DNA of 64,000 bases from an uncultured Eubacteriales bacterium (GCA_948467545.1 CAOKER010000001.1:1-64000), one strand, 5' to 3'. Shown: positions 36,601 through 44,934, counted from the first letter of the stretch. Made by a program: numbers and translations. The notes: generated by a model not told the origin, from the sequence alone.

Positions 36601-36658
36601 GATTGTACCGCCGTCCTAAAAAGCCGTTGGAACCCGGTGTAGGAGGCGGTGGACAATC
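36601..36658. other. Intergenic hairpin element
   Basis: GATTGT-ACCGCC-TCCTA pairs with TAGGA-GGCGGT-ACAATC over about 17 bp with two small bulges and a 21-nt loop. It lies just after a short GTAAGATT duplication. It has no T tract, so it is not an ordinary terminator; a structured RNA or mobile-hairpin remnant is possible. Confidence 0.5.
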
Positions 36659-36668
36659 CTGCTTATAA

Positions 36669-36756
36669 TTATACCGTCATGTAAAAAAATGAAAATGGAG
36701 ATGTCCCACGTCCATAGAGACAGTGGGACATCTTCATTTTGGTATTCACGGTATAA
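36669..36756. other. Nested inverted repeat / probable bidirectional terminator
   Basis: An 18-19 bp inner stem (36691-36709 with 36723-36741, around GATGTCCCAC) with a 13-nt loop sits inside a 9-bp outer inverted repeat (TTATACCGT at 36669 and ACGGTATAA at 36748). It separates alaS from the convergent glycosylase gene and can act as terminator both ways. The outer arms are unusual. Confidence 0.65.
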
Positions 36757-36783
36757 GTTAATAACCAAATTTATCCGAATTAT

Positions 36784-37263
36784 TTATATGAATAAAATTT
36801 CCGCCCAAGCTTTTTTCAATTTTTCGATTGTCCATGATGCATTTGCCGGACTTGTAGACGGCAAATATACTGCTTCGATATCGACTGTCCGGGATATATA
36901 CCGTGAATAAAGAGAAGCTGCGGTTCTGCCGTTCAAAAAAATTCTTTTTATTTTTGCCGTATTTATTATATCAGAGATGTCGTTCGGAACGGCTGTTTTG
37001 ATAGAACTGTCTGCGCTTCCGGTTATTTCACAGGCCGCTAATACATCCCAAAGGGCTATTTCATGTGATAACAAAAGCTTTTTCTTTTCATCAATGCTTT
37101 TCGGAATCGGTTCACCTAACAGCTGAGAGAGAATCAGCCAAAAACGATTTCTTGGGTGACCGTAGAAAAATCCTTCTTCTCTTGACTTAACTGACGGAAA
37201 GCTTCCGAGTATGAGTATTTTTGAATTTTTATTCCAGACCGGCGGAATCGGGTGCAATATCAT
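36784..37263 (-). CDS. DNA-deoxyinosine / mismatch-type uracil-DNA glycosylase family protein
   Basis: This 159-residue protein belongs to the uracil-DNA glycosylase superfamily, closest to family 6 (hypoxanthine-DNA glycosylase). It shows ILILGSFPS, then the GFFYGHPRNRFW block, ALWDVL and the C-terminal LPSTSPANA motif. Such enzymes remove deaminated bases such as deoxyinosine to start base excision repair. It lies 13 bp after the thiol peroxidase gene, so both form an oxidative/deamination damage pair. The start ATG 37263 follows AAGGAAAAA. Confidence 0.88.
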   Translation of the reverse strand: MILHPIPPVWNKNSKILILGSFPSVKSREEGFFYGHPRNRFWLILSQLLGEPIPKSIDEKKKLLLSHEIALWDVLAACEITGSADSSIKTAVPNDISDIINTAKIKRIFLNGRTAASLYSRYISRTVDIEAVYLPSTSPANASWTIEKLKKAWAEILFI

Positions 37264-37276
37264 TGTTTTTTCCTTT

Positions 37277-37741
37277 TCATTTTGCTGTATTCAATAATTC
37301 AAGAATATCCGCGGCATTAGTGTCGGGCTTTACCTTTGTCATAACTTTTTCTATATATCCGTTTTCGTCTATTATGAAAGTGGTTCGTACTACTCCCATG
37401 CTGGTTTTACCGTAGAGCTTCTTTTCTTTCCATACATCATAAGCTTTGATTGCCGTTAGATCGGGATCCGATAATAAAATGAACGGCAGGCTGTATTTTT
37501 CCGCAAATTTACTGTGCGATGCTTCGCTGTCCTTGCTGATTCCGATAACTGTGACGCCTTTATTTTCAAAATCTTTATACGATGCAGCAAAAGCACATGC
37601 CTGTCGGGTACATCCCGGAGTGTTGTCCTTGGGATAAAAATAAAGAACAACTTTTTTACCAATAAAGTCGGAAAGCGAAACCGGATTTCCGTTTTTGTCG
37701 TTTAAGGTAAAGTTATATGCTTTCATTCCCTTTTCTAACAT
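37277..37741 (-). CDS. bcp: Thiol peroxidase, BCP/PrxQ type
   Basis: This 154-residue peroxiredoxin reduces H2O2 and organic peroxides with thioredoxin. The peroxidatic Cys lies in DNTPGCT and the resolving Cys five residues later (QACAF), the two-Cys pattern of the BCP/PrxQ group. A FYPKDNTPG start and the later VRTTFIIDENG segment agree. It is first in a leftward two-gene operon under its own promoter. Confidence 0.95.
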   Translation of the reverse strand: MLEKGMKAYNFTLNDKNGNPVSLSDFIGKKVVLYFYPKDNTPGCTRQACAFAASYKDFENKGVTVIGISKDSEASHSKFAEKYSLPFILLSDPDLTAIKAYDVWKEKKLYGKTSMGVVRTTFIIDENGYIEKVMTKVKPDTNAADILELLNTAK

Positions 37742-37786
37742 TATAGTACTCCTTTGCTGTGGTCATTGCCACTTATTAATAATCTT

Positions 37787-37815
37787 ATTATACTATGAAT
37801 CTAAAATGTCTGCAA
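37787..37815 (-). promoter_or_regulatory. Promoter for the thiol peroxidase operon
   Basis: On the minus strand TTGCAG (37815-37810), a 17-bp spacer and TATAAT (37792-37787), about 45 bp before the ATG. Confidence 0.65.
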
Positions 37816-37889
37816 GGATATTTTTGCACATTTATTAATTTTATTAAAATGTGTTATATGATTTCTGATATTAATACAAAATATTTATT

Positions 37890-38213
37890 TTACTCGCATT
37901 TTTCGATTACAGAAATATTTATATTTCTCACATTTTTTAGCTTTTTATTGTTATGTTTCATGGTGTGGTAATAAGTTGAACTTTTTATGTCGAATGCCAC
38001 CGTGCAGTTTTTATGAAATCCGTCAAAACAGGCTGTGTGGTTCCAGTCTGCAAGCCAGTGCTGTTCAATACTCCATCGGGCAATAGCCTCTTCTGTTTTT
38101 TCGGAATTGTTGAGGCGGTTTTGAAGGATGGGAGCCATATCAAGTTTTTCGGATAAATGGTAGAAAATTGCGTCACCGCTTACATAGTAATCATCGACTT
38201 TTGCGAAATACAT
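37890..38213 (-). CDS. Hypothetical protein, 107 residues
   Basis: This 107-residue soluble protein is not recognised. It has aromatic- and His-rich patches (WSIEQHWLADWNHTACFDGFHKN), two Cys in the middle and a Lys-rich C-terminus. An AAAGGTGA site precedes the ATG and a plausible promoter lies upstream, so it is probably real and monocistronic. Confidence 0.6.
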   Translation of the reverse strand: MYFAKVDDYYVSGDAIFYHLSEKLDMAPILQNRLNNSEKTEEAIARWSIEQHWLADWNHTACFDGFHKNCTVAFDIKSSTYYHTMKHNNKKLKNVRNINISVIEKCE

Positions 38214-38245
38214 TTGTTATCACCTTTCCTTTAATATATGTTTTT

Positions 38246-38274
38246 ATTATAACGGTTATAAAAATTAATTTCAG
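38246..38274 (-). promoter_or_regulatory. Possible promoter for the 107-residue gene
   Basis: On the minus strand CTGAAA (38274-38269), a 17-bp spacer and TATAAT (38251-38246), about 33 bp before the start. Confidence 0.45.
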
Positions 38275-38293
38275 CTGATAAATCGGCAGACGG

Positions 38294-38800
38294 TTATACA
38301 GCTCTTACCGTAACCGAAATACAGCTGTAATCATAACCGATCGGAATCAGAATTCTCGTTATCAGAATGTTGAGCAAAGTCTCTGTATCATAGTGAGTTT
38401 CCATGAACAGGTTTTCTTCTATTTGAAGGGGACTTCGCATTCCGTCGGACGTTTTGGCAAGCAAAATGCGTTTTTTTCCGGATACTTTCCCGGCAAGCTC
38501 TTCAAGCTCTTTTTTATACTTTTCTGAAGTCATACATCCCTTCATAATCTCTTCGACCAGCTGTTTCCAGGTTCGGATTCGTATAATTTCTTTTCCTGTA
38601 ATTAAACTTGTAGGCTTTTTGCCCTTGAAAATTCCCGGCCCGGCTGTCAAAGGGTATTTCATTTCATACGGTTGTATGTGTTCATGCGGATTTTCATTCG
38701 AGTCTTTTGAAAGATTCTCAATAATAACATCAAATTCTGTATTAATTTCCTGCAAAATTCTTTTTCTCATATCTTCAAGCTCCTGAAAGATATTCATATA
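38294..38800 (-). CDS. Hypothetical protein, 168 residues
   Basis: The function is unknown. The protein starts with a helical segment (ELEDMRKRILQEINTEFD), then has a conserved-looking core with PGIFKGKKPTSL, an Arg-Thr-Trp-Lys motif and a Cys-Met-Thr-Ser segment, and ends in a beta-rich stretch (RILIPIGYDYSCISV). The core resembles small uncharacterised Firmicute proteins often seen near regulators. ATG 38800 is chosen because GGAGG lies 8 nt before it; a longer frame to 38944 would run over the promoter found upstream. Confidence 0.65.
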   Translation of the reverse strand, partial: YMNIFQELEDMRKRILQEINTEFDVIIENLSKDSNENPHEHIQPYEMKYPLTAGPGIFKGKKPTSLITGKEIIRIRTWKQLVEEIMKGCMTSEKYKKELEELAGKVSGKKRILLAKTSDGMRSPLQIEENLFMETHYDTETLLNILITRILIPIGYDYSCISVTVRAV

Positions 38801-38852
38801 GACTGCCTCCGTATTTATTAGCACGTGTTTTACTGTATAATGTTCTGCGTTG

Positions 38853-38881
38853 ATTATACTTCGGTTTGTTTTATTTGTCAA
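38853..38881 (-). promoter_or_regulatory. Perfect-consensus sigma-A promoter for the 168-residue gene
   Basis: On the minus strand TTGACA (38881-38876), exactly 17 bp, then TATAAT (38858-38853). Both boxes match consensus in full. Confidence 0.85.
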
Positions 38882-38933
38882 GATACTTTTCAAAATTTTT
38901 TGTGTAATAATGTTTTTAAAAAATAAAAAAGTG

Positions 38934-38962
38934 TTGAAATTCAAAATCTTTTGTGATATACT
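38934..38962 (+). promoter_or_regulatory. Promoter for the sugar isomerase gene
   Basis: TTGAAA (38934-38939), 17 bp, TATACT (38957-38962), with TGA just before the -10. The predicted start of the mRNA near 38969 rules out translation from any codon before about 38971 and favours ATG 39022. Confidence 0.75.
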
Positions 38963-39021
38963 TAAGCGCGATGAATTATATCGAAAGGAACTCCCGCAGT
39001 TTTGCAGGATATGGTATTGAT

Positions 39022-39783
39022 ATGAATAAGATTAATAAAATCGGTGTTCAGCTTTTTACGGTAGGCGCTTTTATGAAAACCGAGGAAGATATTAAAAGAA
39101 CCTTTGAAAAACTGAAAAAGCTTGGATATGATGAGGCTCAGACAGCAGGGATGCCTTGTTCGTACGATGTTTTTTCAAGGCTGGCCAAAGAAGCCGGAAT
39201 TGATATTGTCGGAACACATGAGGAATTTGATAAACTGATAGCTGATCCTGAAGAGACGATGAACAATCATAAAATATTGAATACAGATATTATCGGGATC
39301 GGAGGTCTGTGGGAAAATACTAAAGAGGGTTATCTCGGCTTTATTAACAAGGCTAATGAATTTGCAAATATAATTTCTGAAAAGGGATTTACATTCAGTT
39401 ACCATAATCACAGCTTTGAGTTTGAGAAGCTTCCGGACGGTACTATTCCGTTTGATATGCTTGTCGACAAGCTGGACGCTTCTAAGGTAAGTTTTGTTCT
39501 CGATACATACTGGGTACAGTATGGCGGCGGCGATGTTCGTCATTTAATTGAAAAACTTTCCGGAAGAATAAAAATTATTCATTTGAAGGATATGGGATAT
39601 ACACGTGATTCCGGTCCTTTTATTACTGAGATAGGAAACGGGAATCTCTACTGGAACGGTATTATAGAGACTGCTCTGAATTCCGGCGTTAAGCATTTTG
39701 TGGTTGAACAGGATTCTTGTCCCGGAGATCCTTTTGACAGTCTGAAAATCAGCAGTGACTATCTGCATGCAAACTTTTTCTGA
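39022..39783 (+). CDS. Sugar phosphate isomerase/epimerase (TIM barrel)
   Basis: This 253-residue protein of the xylose-isomerase-like TIM-barrel family (AP endonuclease 2 fold) starts MNKINKIGVQLFTV. Metal-ligand candidates are visible in YHNHSFEFE, VLDTYWVQYGG and IIHLKDMG, with a final Glu in FVVEQDSC. Family members isomerise or epimerise sugars or inositols; the substrate is unknown. ATG 39022 is chosen because the promoter -10 lies at 38957-38962 and homologues start near IGVQLFTV. The Shine-Dalgarno is weak (GCAGGA, 12 nt). Confidence 0.85.
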   Translation: MNKINKIGVQLFTVGAFMKTEEDIKRTFEKLKKLGYDEAQTAGMPCSYDVFSRLAKEAGIDIVGTHEEFDKLIADPEETMNNHKILNTDIIGIGGLWENTKEGYLGFINKANEFANIISEKGFTFSYHNHSFEFEKLPDGTIPFDMLVDKLDASKVSFVLDTYWVQYGGGDVRHLIEKLSGRIKIIHLKDMGYTRDSGPFITEIGNGNLYWNGIIETALNSGVKHFVVEQDSCPGDPFDSLKISSDYLHANFF

Positions 39784-39796
39784 TAAAAATTATTTA

Positions 39797-39822
39797 TGCC
39801 GTGACTTGGTCACGGCATTATG
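39797..39822 (+). terminator. Hairpin after the isomerase gene
   Basis: A perfect 9-bp stem TGCCGTGAC / GTCACGGCA with a 3-nt loop begins 14 bp after the stop codon. There is no clear T tract, so termination may be weak. Confidence 0.5.
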
Positions 39823-39964
39823 CAAATAAATTCGGTATAATAAAGACGTAAAAAATATTAAAGACGAGTGAAAAGCAGAAAAAATCATTTATTTGTATAG
39901 TTTTGTTTTTCAGTCTTTTATGAATTAAATACATGTAAACTAAAGAAAGGTATGGTGGATCATT

Positions 39965-40513
39965 ATGAAAAAATGGAGATGCACAGTATGCGGAGAAATT
40001 GTAGAGTCGGATGTCCGTCCCGATAAATGTCCGCTTTGCAAAGCACCCGGAGAAAAATTTGTCGAAGTCAAGGAAGAAGAAATGACATGGGCGGCAGAAC
40101 ACGTTGTCGGAATTGGAAAAAAAGATGCTTCAGAGGAAATTATAGAAGGTCTTCGTGCTAACTTTAATGGTGAATGCACCGAAGTCGGCATGTATCTTGC
40201 GATGGCAAGGGTTGCCCACAGAGAAGGCTATCCCGAAATCGGTCTTTACTGGGAAAAGGCCGCATATGAAGAAGCGGAGCATGCTGCAAAGTTCGCGGAG
40301 CTTCTCGGAGAGGTTGTAACAGATTCTACAAAAAAGAACCTTGAGATGAGAGTTGAGGCTGAGAACGGGGCAACTGCAGGAAAGTTTGAGCTTGCAAAAA
40401 TGGCAAAGGCCGCAAACCTTGATGCAATTCACGATACGGTTCATGAAATGGCTCGTGACGAGGCTCGCCACGGAAGAGCTTTCAAAGGTCTTCTTGAAAG
40501 ATATTTCGGCTGA
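39965..40513 (+). CDS. Reverse rubrerythrin (rubredoxin domain first)
   Basis: This 182-residue protein has an N-terminal rubredoxin domain with two Cys-x-x-Cys pairs (CTVCGE and CPLCKA, about 6-29), followed by a four-helix rubrerythrin domain carrying diiron ligand motifs (EEAEHAAKF and a C-terminal Glu-Ala-Arg-His-Gly). This order is reversed relative to classical rubrerythrin and is the form that acts as an NADH- or ferredoxin-linked H2O2 and O2 reductase in anaerobic Clostridia. The next small gene encodes a BFD-like [2Fe-2S] protein that could relay electrons. Confidence 0.92.
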   Translation: MKKWRCTVCGEIVESDVRPDKCPLCKAPGEKFVEVKEEEMTWAAEHVVGIGKKDASEEIIEGLRANFNGECTEVGMYLAMARVAHREGYPEIGLYWEKAAYEEAEHAAKFAELLGEVVTDSTKKNLEMRVEAENGATAGKFELAKMAKAANLDAIHDTVHEMARDEARHGRAFKGLLERYFG

Positions 40514-40547
40514 GTTTTTTCATACGATATTGAGGTAGATAATTTTT

Positions 40548-40751
40548 ATGAAAAGTACAGTCAATGAGGTAATCTGTAAGTGCAAGCATGTTACAATGAT
40601 AGATATTGAAAAAGCTTTGCACAGTCATAATAAATTTGAGGATGTTGAAAAAGAATTTGACGAGGTACAGAAAATTACCGGCTGTTCGACCGGCTGCGGC
40701 GGATGTCATGATAAAATAATGGACGTGATTTCCGAAATTATAAGCGGTTGA
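40548..40751 (+). CDS. BFD-like [2Fe-2S]-binding small protein
   Basis: This 67-residue protein resembles bacterioferritin-associated ferredoxin (BFD). Cluster ligands are Cys-Lys-Cys near 10-12 and a later Cys-x-x-x-Cys-Gly-Gly-Cys (CSTGCGGC). It lies 35 bp after the reverse rubrerythrin gene on the same strand, so a role as electron carrier in the oxidative-stress response is likely. Which reductase feeds it is unknown. Confidence 0.85.
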   Translation: MKSTVNEVICKCKHVTMIDIEKALHSHNKFEDVEKEFDEVQKITGCSTGCGGCHDKIMDVISEIISG

Positions 40752-40781
40752 GTGACAGATTTGTTTTAAACCACCGTATTA

Positions 40782-40867
40782 AAGCAGGAATTTCCATGTG
40801 TGTTAGACGCCATAAGGATAGCCTGAAAAGGCAGCGGCATCTGCACGGCAGCGGAATTCCTGCTTTT
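40782..40867. terminator. Terminator of the rubrerythrin operon
   Basis: AAGCAGGAATTTCC (from 40782) pairs with GGAATTCCTGCTT and is followed by TTTT. The loop is long, about 57 nt, with its own inner pairing. It sits between convergent genes. Confidence 0.7.
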
Positions 40868-40868
40868 T

Positions 40869-41564
40869 TCAGCAGTTATTGAGCGCTTCAATCAGTTCGC
40901 TTGTATTGATTACATGACAGTATATATTATTAAGAATTTCCAATTCATTGTCGTGAATTTTTTGTGTTGCAGCCATGCAGGCGTCTTCGATCAGCCATAC
41001 TTTAAAGCTTTCGTCCGCGAGACTTCTTACAGTGCTCGATACACATTGATCTGTAAGAACTCCGGTGCATACGACAGTATCAATTCCCATATTATGCAGC
41101 CATAATCTCAGAGGAGAACCTGTAAGCGCGCTGTCTGTCGTCTTAGTTATAACGATTTCATCTTCAAAGGGTGACAGCTGAGGAACAATTTCGGATGATG
41201 GTGTGCCCGGAGGAAGCAGCAGACCATTATAACCGGTCGATTTTTGGTCAAGCGAACGGTCGCTTCCGGATTTTTTCTGGCATTGGATTTTGGCGAAACA
41301 TACCTCCATACCCTTTTGACGGAATACCTTTAAAATTTTTTCATTATTTGGAATTACAACCTTGTCGATTATCTCGTAGAACGGTTCCCATCTTTCGACT
41401 TCTTTTTTATCTTGTTTTATTTGATGTTGATAATCCGGGCGGGTAACAAATACGTGCTGCATATCGATTATGAGCAGTGCGGTTTTTTCGGGGACAATTT
41501 TAACCTTTCCGATATCATTATCGTTTTCATAGTAGAATGATACATGTCTGTCATTTACTCTCAT
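40869..41564 (-). CDS. Isochorismatase-family cysteine hydrolase
   Basis: This 231-residue protein has the isochorismatase/nicotinamidase fold. The catalytic Asp is in LLIIDMQHVF, a cis-peptide and nucleophile region reads VCTGVLTDQCVSSTVRSA-like, with the Cys of DQC as nucleophile. Family members hydrolyse nicotinamide, isochorismate or ureides; the substrate here is unknown. It follows the DUF4097 gene by 32 bp on the minus strand, so it may be part of the PadR-led operon. Confidence 0.88.
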   Translation of the reverse strand: MRVNDRHVSFYYENDNDIGKVKIVPEKTALLIIDMQHVFVTRPDYQHQIKQDKKEVERWEPFYEIIDKVVIPNNEKILKVFRQKGMEVCFAKIQCQKKSGSDRSLDQKSTGYNGLLLPPGTPSSEIVPQLSPFEDEIVITKTTDSALTGSPLRLWLHNMGIDTVVCTGVLTDQCVSSTVRSLADESFKVWLIEDACMAATQKIHDNELEILNNIYCHVINTSELIEALNNC

Positions 41565-41596
41565 TTTAATTTTCCTCTTATTTAATACCCAAGAAA

Positions 41597-42475
41597 TTAT
41601 TTTTGATTTATTATAACATCTCCGGAAACAGATTCAAAAGAGAGATCTGAATTTCCCTCTCCGCATATATATTTATCGCCGTAGTTAGTCGTCGGAAAGT
41701 CACATTTGAACTTGCCGGAAACGCTTGAAAAATCTGCCGTAAAGGAAGCTTCTCCGAAAATTGATAAATTTACTGCGCCGGAAATGGAATCAAAGCTGCC
41801 TTTTAACGGCAGAGTATCAAACGACAATTCTGTATCGCCTGAAACGCTGTCAACAGATATTTTTTCTGCCTTTCCGTTATAAGATGTAGCGCCTGATACG
41901 GAATCAATATTTACTGATAATGCGGAAACTCCGGTTATGATTGTGTTTCCCGAAGTTGTGTCGATTTCGAGTTCTTTTATACTAAGCTCGTTTTCGCGGA
42001 AGTCTATATTTATATCGGAGCTTACGGTGTCTATTTCAAGATCCTCTATCTCGGAAAGAGCAGCTTCGGGAATATATACATTTAATTTTTTATCCTTATG
42101 ATTGCTCCAAAATCCGAATTTAGAGGATTTGCCGAATGCTATTTTTAATGTTTTTTCTTCAAGCTTCCAGCATAGCATTAATTTTTCTTTGTTTCCGCTG
42201 TAATCGTCTTCGGCGCGGAAATATTCGTCATTGCTTTGACAGATATTTATTTCTCCTGATATCCAATTAATTTCAACAGAATTTATTTTATCCGGCGGCA
42301 GTTTTATCGGTTCTGTTGAATAATCGGCTGTATTTCCCATGTTTATAAAATTTCCGATATTAAAAATGGAATTTCCAAGAATTCCGCTGTTTGTAATTCC
42401 GCATATAAGTATTGCCGTAAGTACCATTATAACCGCAATATTTATTACAATTCTTGAAGCTGCGTTTCTTTTCAT
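41597..42475 (-). CDS. DUF4097 beta-strand repeat protein, membrane-anchored
   Basis: This 292-residue protein has one N-terminal membrane helix (about 10-30), then a beta-solenoid-like region of DUF4097/DUF4098 repeats: runs such as IDTVSSDINI, IDTTSGNTIITG, IDSVSGATSYNG and VDSVSGDTEL repeat with a period of about 20 residues. Such proteins follow PadR and DUF1700 genes in many Firmicutes and are probably envelope-stress factors. No catalytic residues are visible. Confidence 0.85.
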   Translation of the reverse strand: MKRNAASRIVINIAVIMVLTAILICGITNSGILGNSIFNIGNFINMGNTADYSTEPIKLPPDKINSVEINWISGEINICQSNDEYFRAEDDYSGNKEKLMLCWKLEEKTLKIAFGKSSKFGFWSNHKDKKLNVYIPEAALSEIEDLEIDTVSSDINIDFRENELSIKELEIDTTSGNTIITGVSALSVNIDSVSGATSYNGKAEKISVDSVSGDTELSFDTLPLKGSFDSISGAVNLSIFGEASFTADFSSVSGKFKCDFPTTNYGDKYICGEGNSDLSFESVSGDVIINQK

Positions 42476-42565
42476 ATTATATAACCATGCCTTTCGCGGT
42501 ATTGCCGAGACTGTATTAAAATTTTTTGCCGTAGGTTTTAAGTAAAAATTGATTTGTTTTTTTAT

Positions 42566-43228
42566 TTAACGCCCGTCTCTCATTTCCTGATATAAATCAA
42601 TTACTGCAATGATAAGTTTTGAGACGGAGGCCGCGATAAGAAAAATTATCCATGTGATATGCCATGCTCCGAATATAAAGCTGACTATGAAATATATTGC
42701 CGTGAAAAGCGAAAATACGGCACCTTTTATAGATTTGCGCAGACGCTGCTCGGAAGATAACGTATTATCGGAATATACGGACTCGGATTTTTCTCTGCTT
42801 AAATTAGGCCTGAATATTATAAGCGCGGTTGCTAATGCTATCATTACAAACATGAGGCAGACGCCTGCTTCATTTTGTATAATTATAACGGGAATTACGC
42901 AACAGATATATAGTATGACAGAGACGGCGAGCATAAGTTTCGACGCTGTTTTTTTATTTTCGTTTCTTTCATTATCATGTGGTACAGACATATCCGTAAC
43001 GCCTTTATTTTGTGTGCTGAACTCTCCTTTGTTCAGCATTTCCGAAACGTCCCCTATACCGGAAATTGCAAGGTTATATGCTGCTCCCGGCGCTTTTCCT
43101 GAAGAAATAAGATCGTCGTATCTTTCAAGAGTATTTTGCAGGACCTCGTTTTTAAGATCACGATTTTCTTGTGTTTCGGGCGCTCCTGCGAATAAGTAAT
43201 CGACGTAGGTAATTAATTTGTCTCTCAT
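42566..43228 (-). CDS. DUF1700/permease-prefix domain membrane protein
   Basis: This 220-residue protein has an N-terminal helical permease-prefix-like domain (about 1-65, with APETQENRDLKNEVLQNTLERYDDL) and two helical pairs in the membrane (about 95-140 and 170-210). The ATG directly follows the TAA of the PadR gene, so the two are coupled. Small PadR-DUF1700 pairs are common; the DUF1700 protein is probably an accessory or anti-regulator. The exact role is unknown. Confidence 0.78.
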   Translation of the reverse strand: MRDKLITYVDYLFAGAPETQENRDLKNEVLQNTLERYDDLISSGKAPGAAYNLAISGIGDVSEMLNKGEFSTQNKGVTDMSVPHDNERNENKKTASKLMLAVSVILYICCVIPVIIIQNEAGVCLMFVMIALATALIIFRPNLSREKSESVYSDNTLSSEQRLRKSIKGAVFSLFTAIYFIVSFIFGAWHITWIIFLIAASVSKLIIAVIDLYQEMRDGR

Positions 43229-43558
43229 TTAGGTATCTCCCTTCAATAGTTTATCCATAATTTGCTTTGTGTTTTCCCATTCGTATGACAGTCTTGCGTA
43301 CTCTTCACGTCCAAGCGGAGTGATTGCATAGTATCTTCGTCTTGCCGCGTCTCCATCCCCCCAGTACGATGTTATAAAGCCTGATGCTTCGAGACGTCTG
43401 AAGGCAGTGTAGAGTGTGGCTTCCTTAAGCTCAAGCTGTCCGTTTGAAATTGTCATAATATTTTTGTTGATTTCATACCCGTAGCTGTCGGAAATCATAA
43501 GTCTTGCAAGAATAACTGCTTCTGTGTGTCCTCTGATGAGATCTCCTGCAATTGACAT
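43229..43558 (-). CDS. PadR-family transcriptional regulator
   Basis: This 109-residue winged-helix regulator shows the family's start (LIRGHTEAVILARLM), DSYGYEINK and a central KEATLYTAFRRLEASGFI recognition helix region, then RRRYYAITPLGREEY. It probably represses its own operon with the DUF1700, DUF4097 and perhaps isochorismatase genes. ATG 43558 follows GGAGG with 6 nt; a longer frame to 43603 has no such site. Confidence 0.92.
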   Translation of the reverse strand: MSIAGDLIRGHTEAVILARLMISDSYGYEINKNIMTISNGQLELKEATLYTAFRRLEASGFITSYWGDGDAARRRYYAITPLGREEYARLSYEWENTKQIMDKLLKGDT

Positions 43559-43593
43559 GATGCGCCTCCTTTTGACATAGGTTTGCTTATTAG

Positions 43594-43622
43594 ATAATAT
43601 CACTTTTTACCTCGCCTGTCAA
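43594..43622 (-). promoter_or_regulatory. Promoter for the PadR operon
   Basis: On the minus strand TTGACA (43622-43617), 17 bp, TATTAT (43599-43594), with TGA before the -10. The ~35 bp between the -10 and the start would be the natural place for a PadR operator; I saw no clear dyad there. Confidence 0.8.
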
Positions 43623-43826
43623 TGTATATTATGAAATTTAAGTATATTTTTTTGCGAAGTATTGGCGCAAATAATTTTTTCGCTTTAAAAATGTTTGTCT
43701 GACAAGATGTTCGGATGTCAGAATTTTGGTATACAGAGATTTTGTTTTGTATGCTAAGATATAAATAATTTAATTTATTAATTGTATTTACTGTTTGAAA
43801 GCTCTGATTGGTCTTATCGGGATAAT

Positions 43827-43873
43827 AAAAAAATCGCGCCCGGCTTCGGTGAGGTTGCAGGCGCGATTTTTTT
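43827..43873. terminator. Terminator at the metal permease 3' end, bidirectional
   Basis: AAAAAATCGCGCC (43827-43840) pairs with GGCGCGATTTTTTT (43860-43873), with runs of A and T on both flanks. Confidence 0.85.
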
Positions 43874-43875
43874 GT

Positions 43876-44733
43876 TTAATTTGATTTATATTGTTTGACT
43901 TTTATCTGATAAATACCATTTTGAACTCTTTTAAGAATGCGGCATATAATAAGAAGTGAAAAATATACGAGAACTACAGTAGCTCCGGCAGGAGTTGACG
44001 CAGACAGAGAAATTATAAGTCCTGTTATAAAGCAGATAATTGATGATACTGCGGCAAAAACCGTAGTTGTGCGGTAGCATTTACATACCTGAACCGCTGC
44101 AAGCGTGGGAAAAGCGGTGAGGGCTGTAACGAGCATTACCCCCATAAATTTCATACCGATTACTATGGTGACAGCAGTAAAGACAGCCGTTATATAGTTG
44201 TATTTTCCCGTGTTTATTCCTATTGAGGACGCAAAGGCTTCATCAAAATTGACTGCGAAAATACGTCTGTAAAGTATGAAATAGCAGACTGCCGCAAGAA
44301 TTGAGCAGATAATACAGATGAGTGTATCGGAATTTGTCAGTGTAAACATCGAACCGAACATATAGTCGCTGACATCCATATTCATGCCTTTTGCCGCAGA
44401 AAGCACAAAAGTTCCGACTGCAAGTGCTCCTCCGGAAAAGAGTGCTATGGAGGCTTCGGAATCACTTCTGTCTTTGCCGCGCAGAATCAGAACGGCGGCT
44501 ATTATAACTGTGGGAATCGACAGTGCCATAGGTGCTATTCCTGCGGCGAGTGCAAACGATACGGCGCAGAAGCTTACATGGGATAAACCGTCACCTATCA
44601 TTGTGCGTCTGCTTGTGACGAGCGATACTCCGAGAAGTGCGGAGCAAACTGCGATAAGCGGTCCTGCAATCAAGGCTTTTTGGACAAAAGGATATGACAT
44701 CAGCAGCTGAAAATTTTGAAAAAATGTATTCAT
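43876..44733 (-). CDS. Metal ABC transporter permease (ABC-3/ZnuB-like)
   Basis: This 285-residue integral membrane protein of the ZnuB/MntB (ABC-3) family has about eight helices. GPLIAVCSALLGVSLVTSRRTMIGDGLSHVSF near the N-terminus and MKFMGVMLVTALTAFPTLAA are typical. The transport partner would be an ATPase and a metal-binding lipoprotein, usually encoded next door, but neither is found on either side. It is either an orphan or its partners lie elsewhere in the genome. Confidence 0.9.
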   Translation of the reverse strand: MNTFFQNFQLLMSYPFVQKALIAGPLIAVCSALLGVSLVTSRRTMIGDGLSHVSFCAVSFALAAGIAPMALSIPTVIIAAVLILRGKDRSDSEASIALFSGGALAVGTFVLSAAKGMNMDVSDYMFGSMFTLTNSDTLICIICSILAAVCYFILYRRIFAVNFDEAFASSIGINTGKYNYITAVFTAVTIVIGMKFMGVMLVTALTAFPTLAAVQVCKCYRTTTVFAAVSSIICFITGLIISLSASTPAGATVVLVYFSLLIICRILKRVQNGIYQIKVKQYKSN

Positions 44734-44934
44734 GGTTTTACCGTTCAGAAATAGTAAAATGTATTGTTATGTATGACAAGACAGTTATGCCGATAAACAG
44801 ACTTTTTCGGGAGACATGCGGAGAGGACGTCGGTTTTCCTGTAAGGCGTCTGCTCTTTAGATGAATTCCGCTTGATTTTTCGGTTATAGCAGTATTGACT
44901 GCTGAAACGCCTTATGATGATACGAAATATCTCA

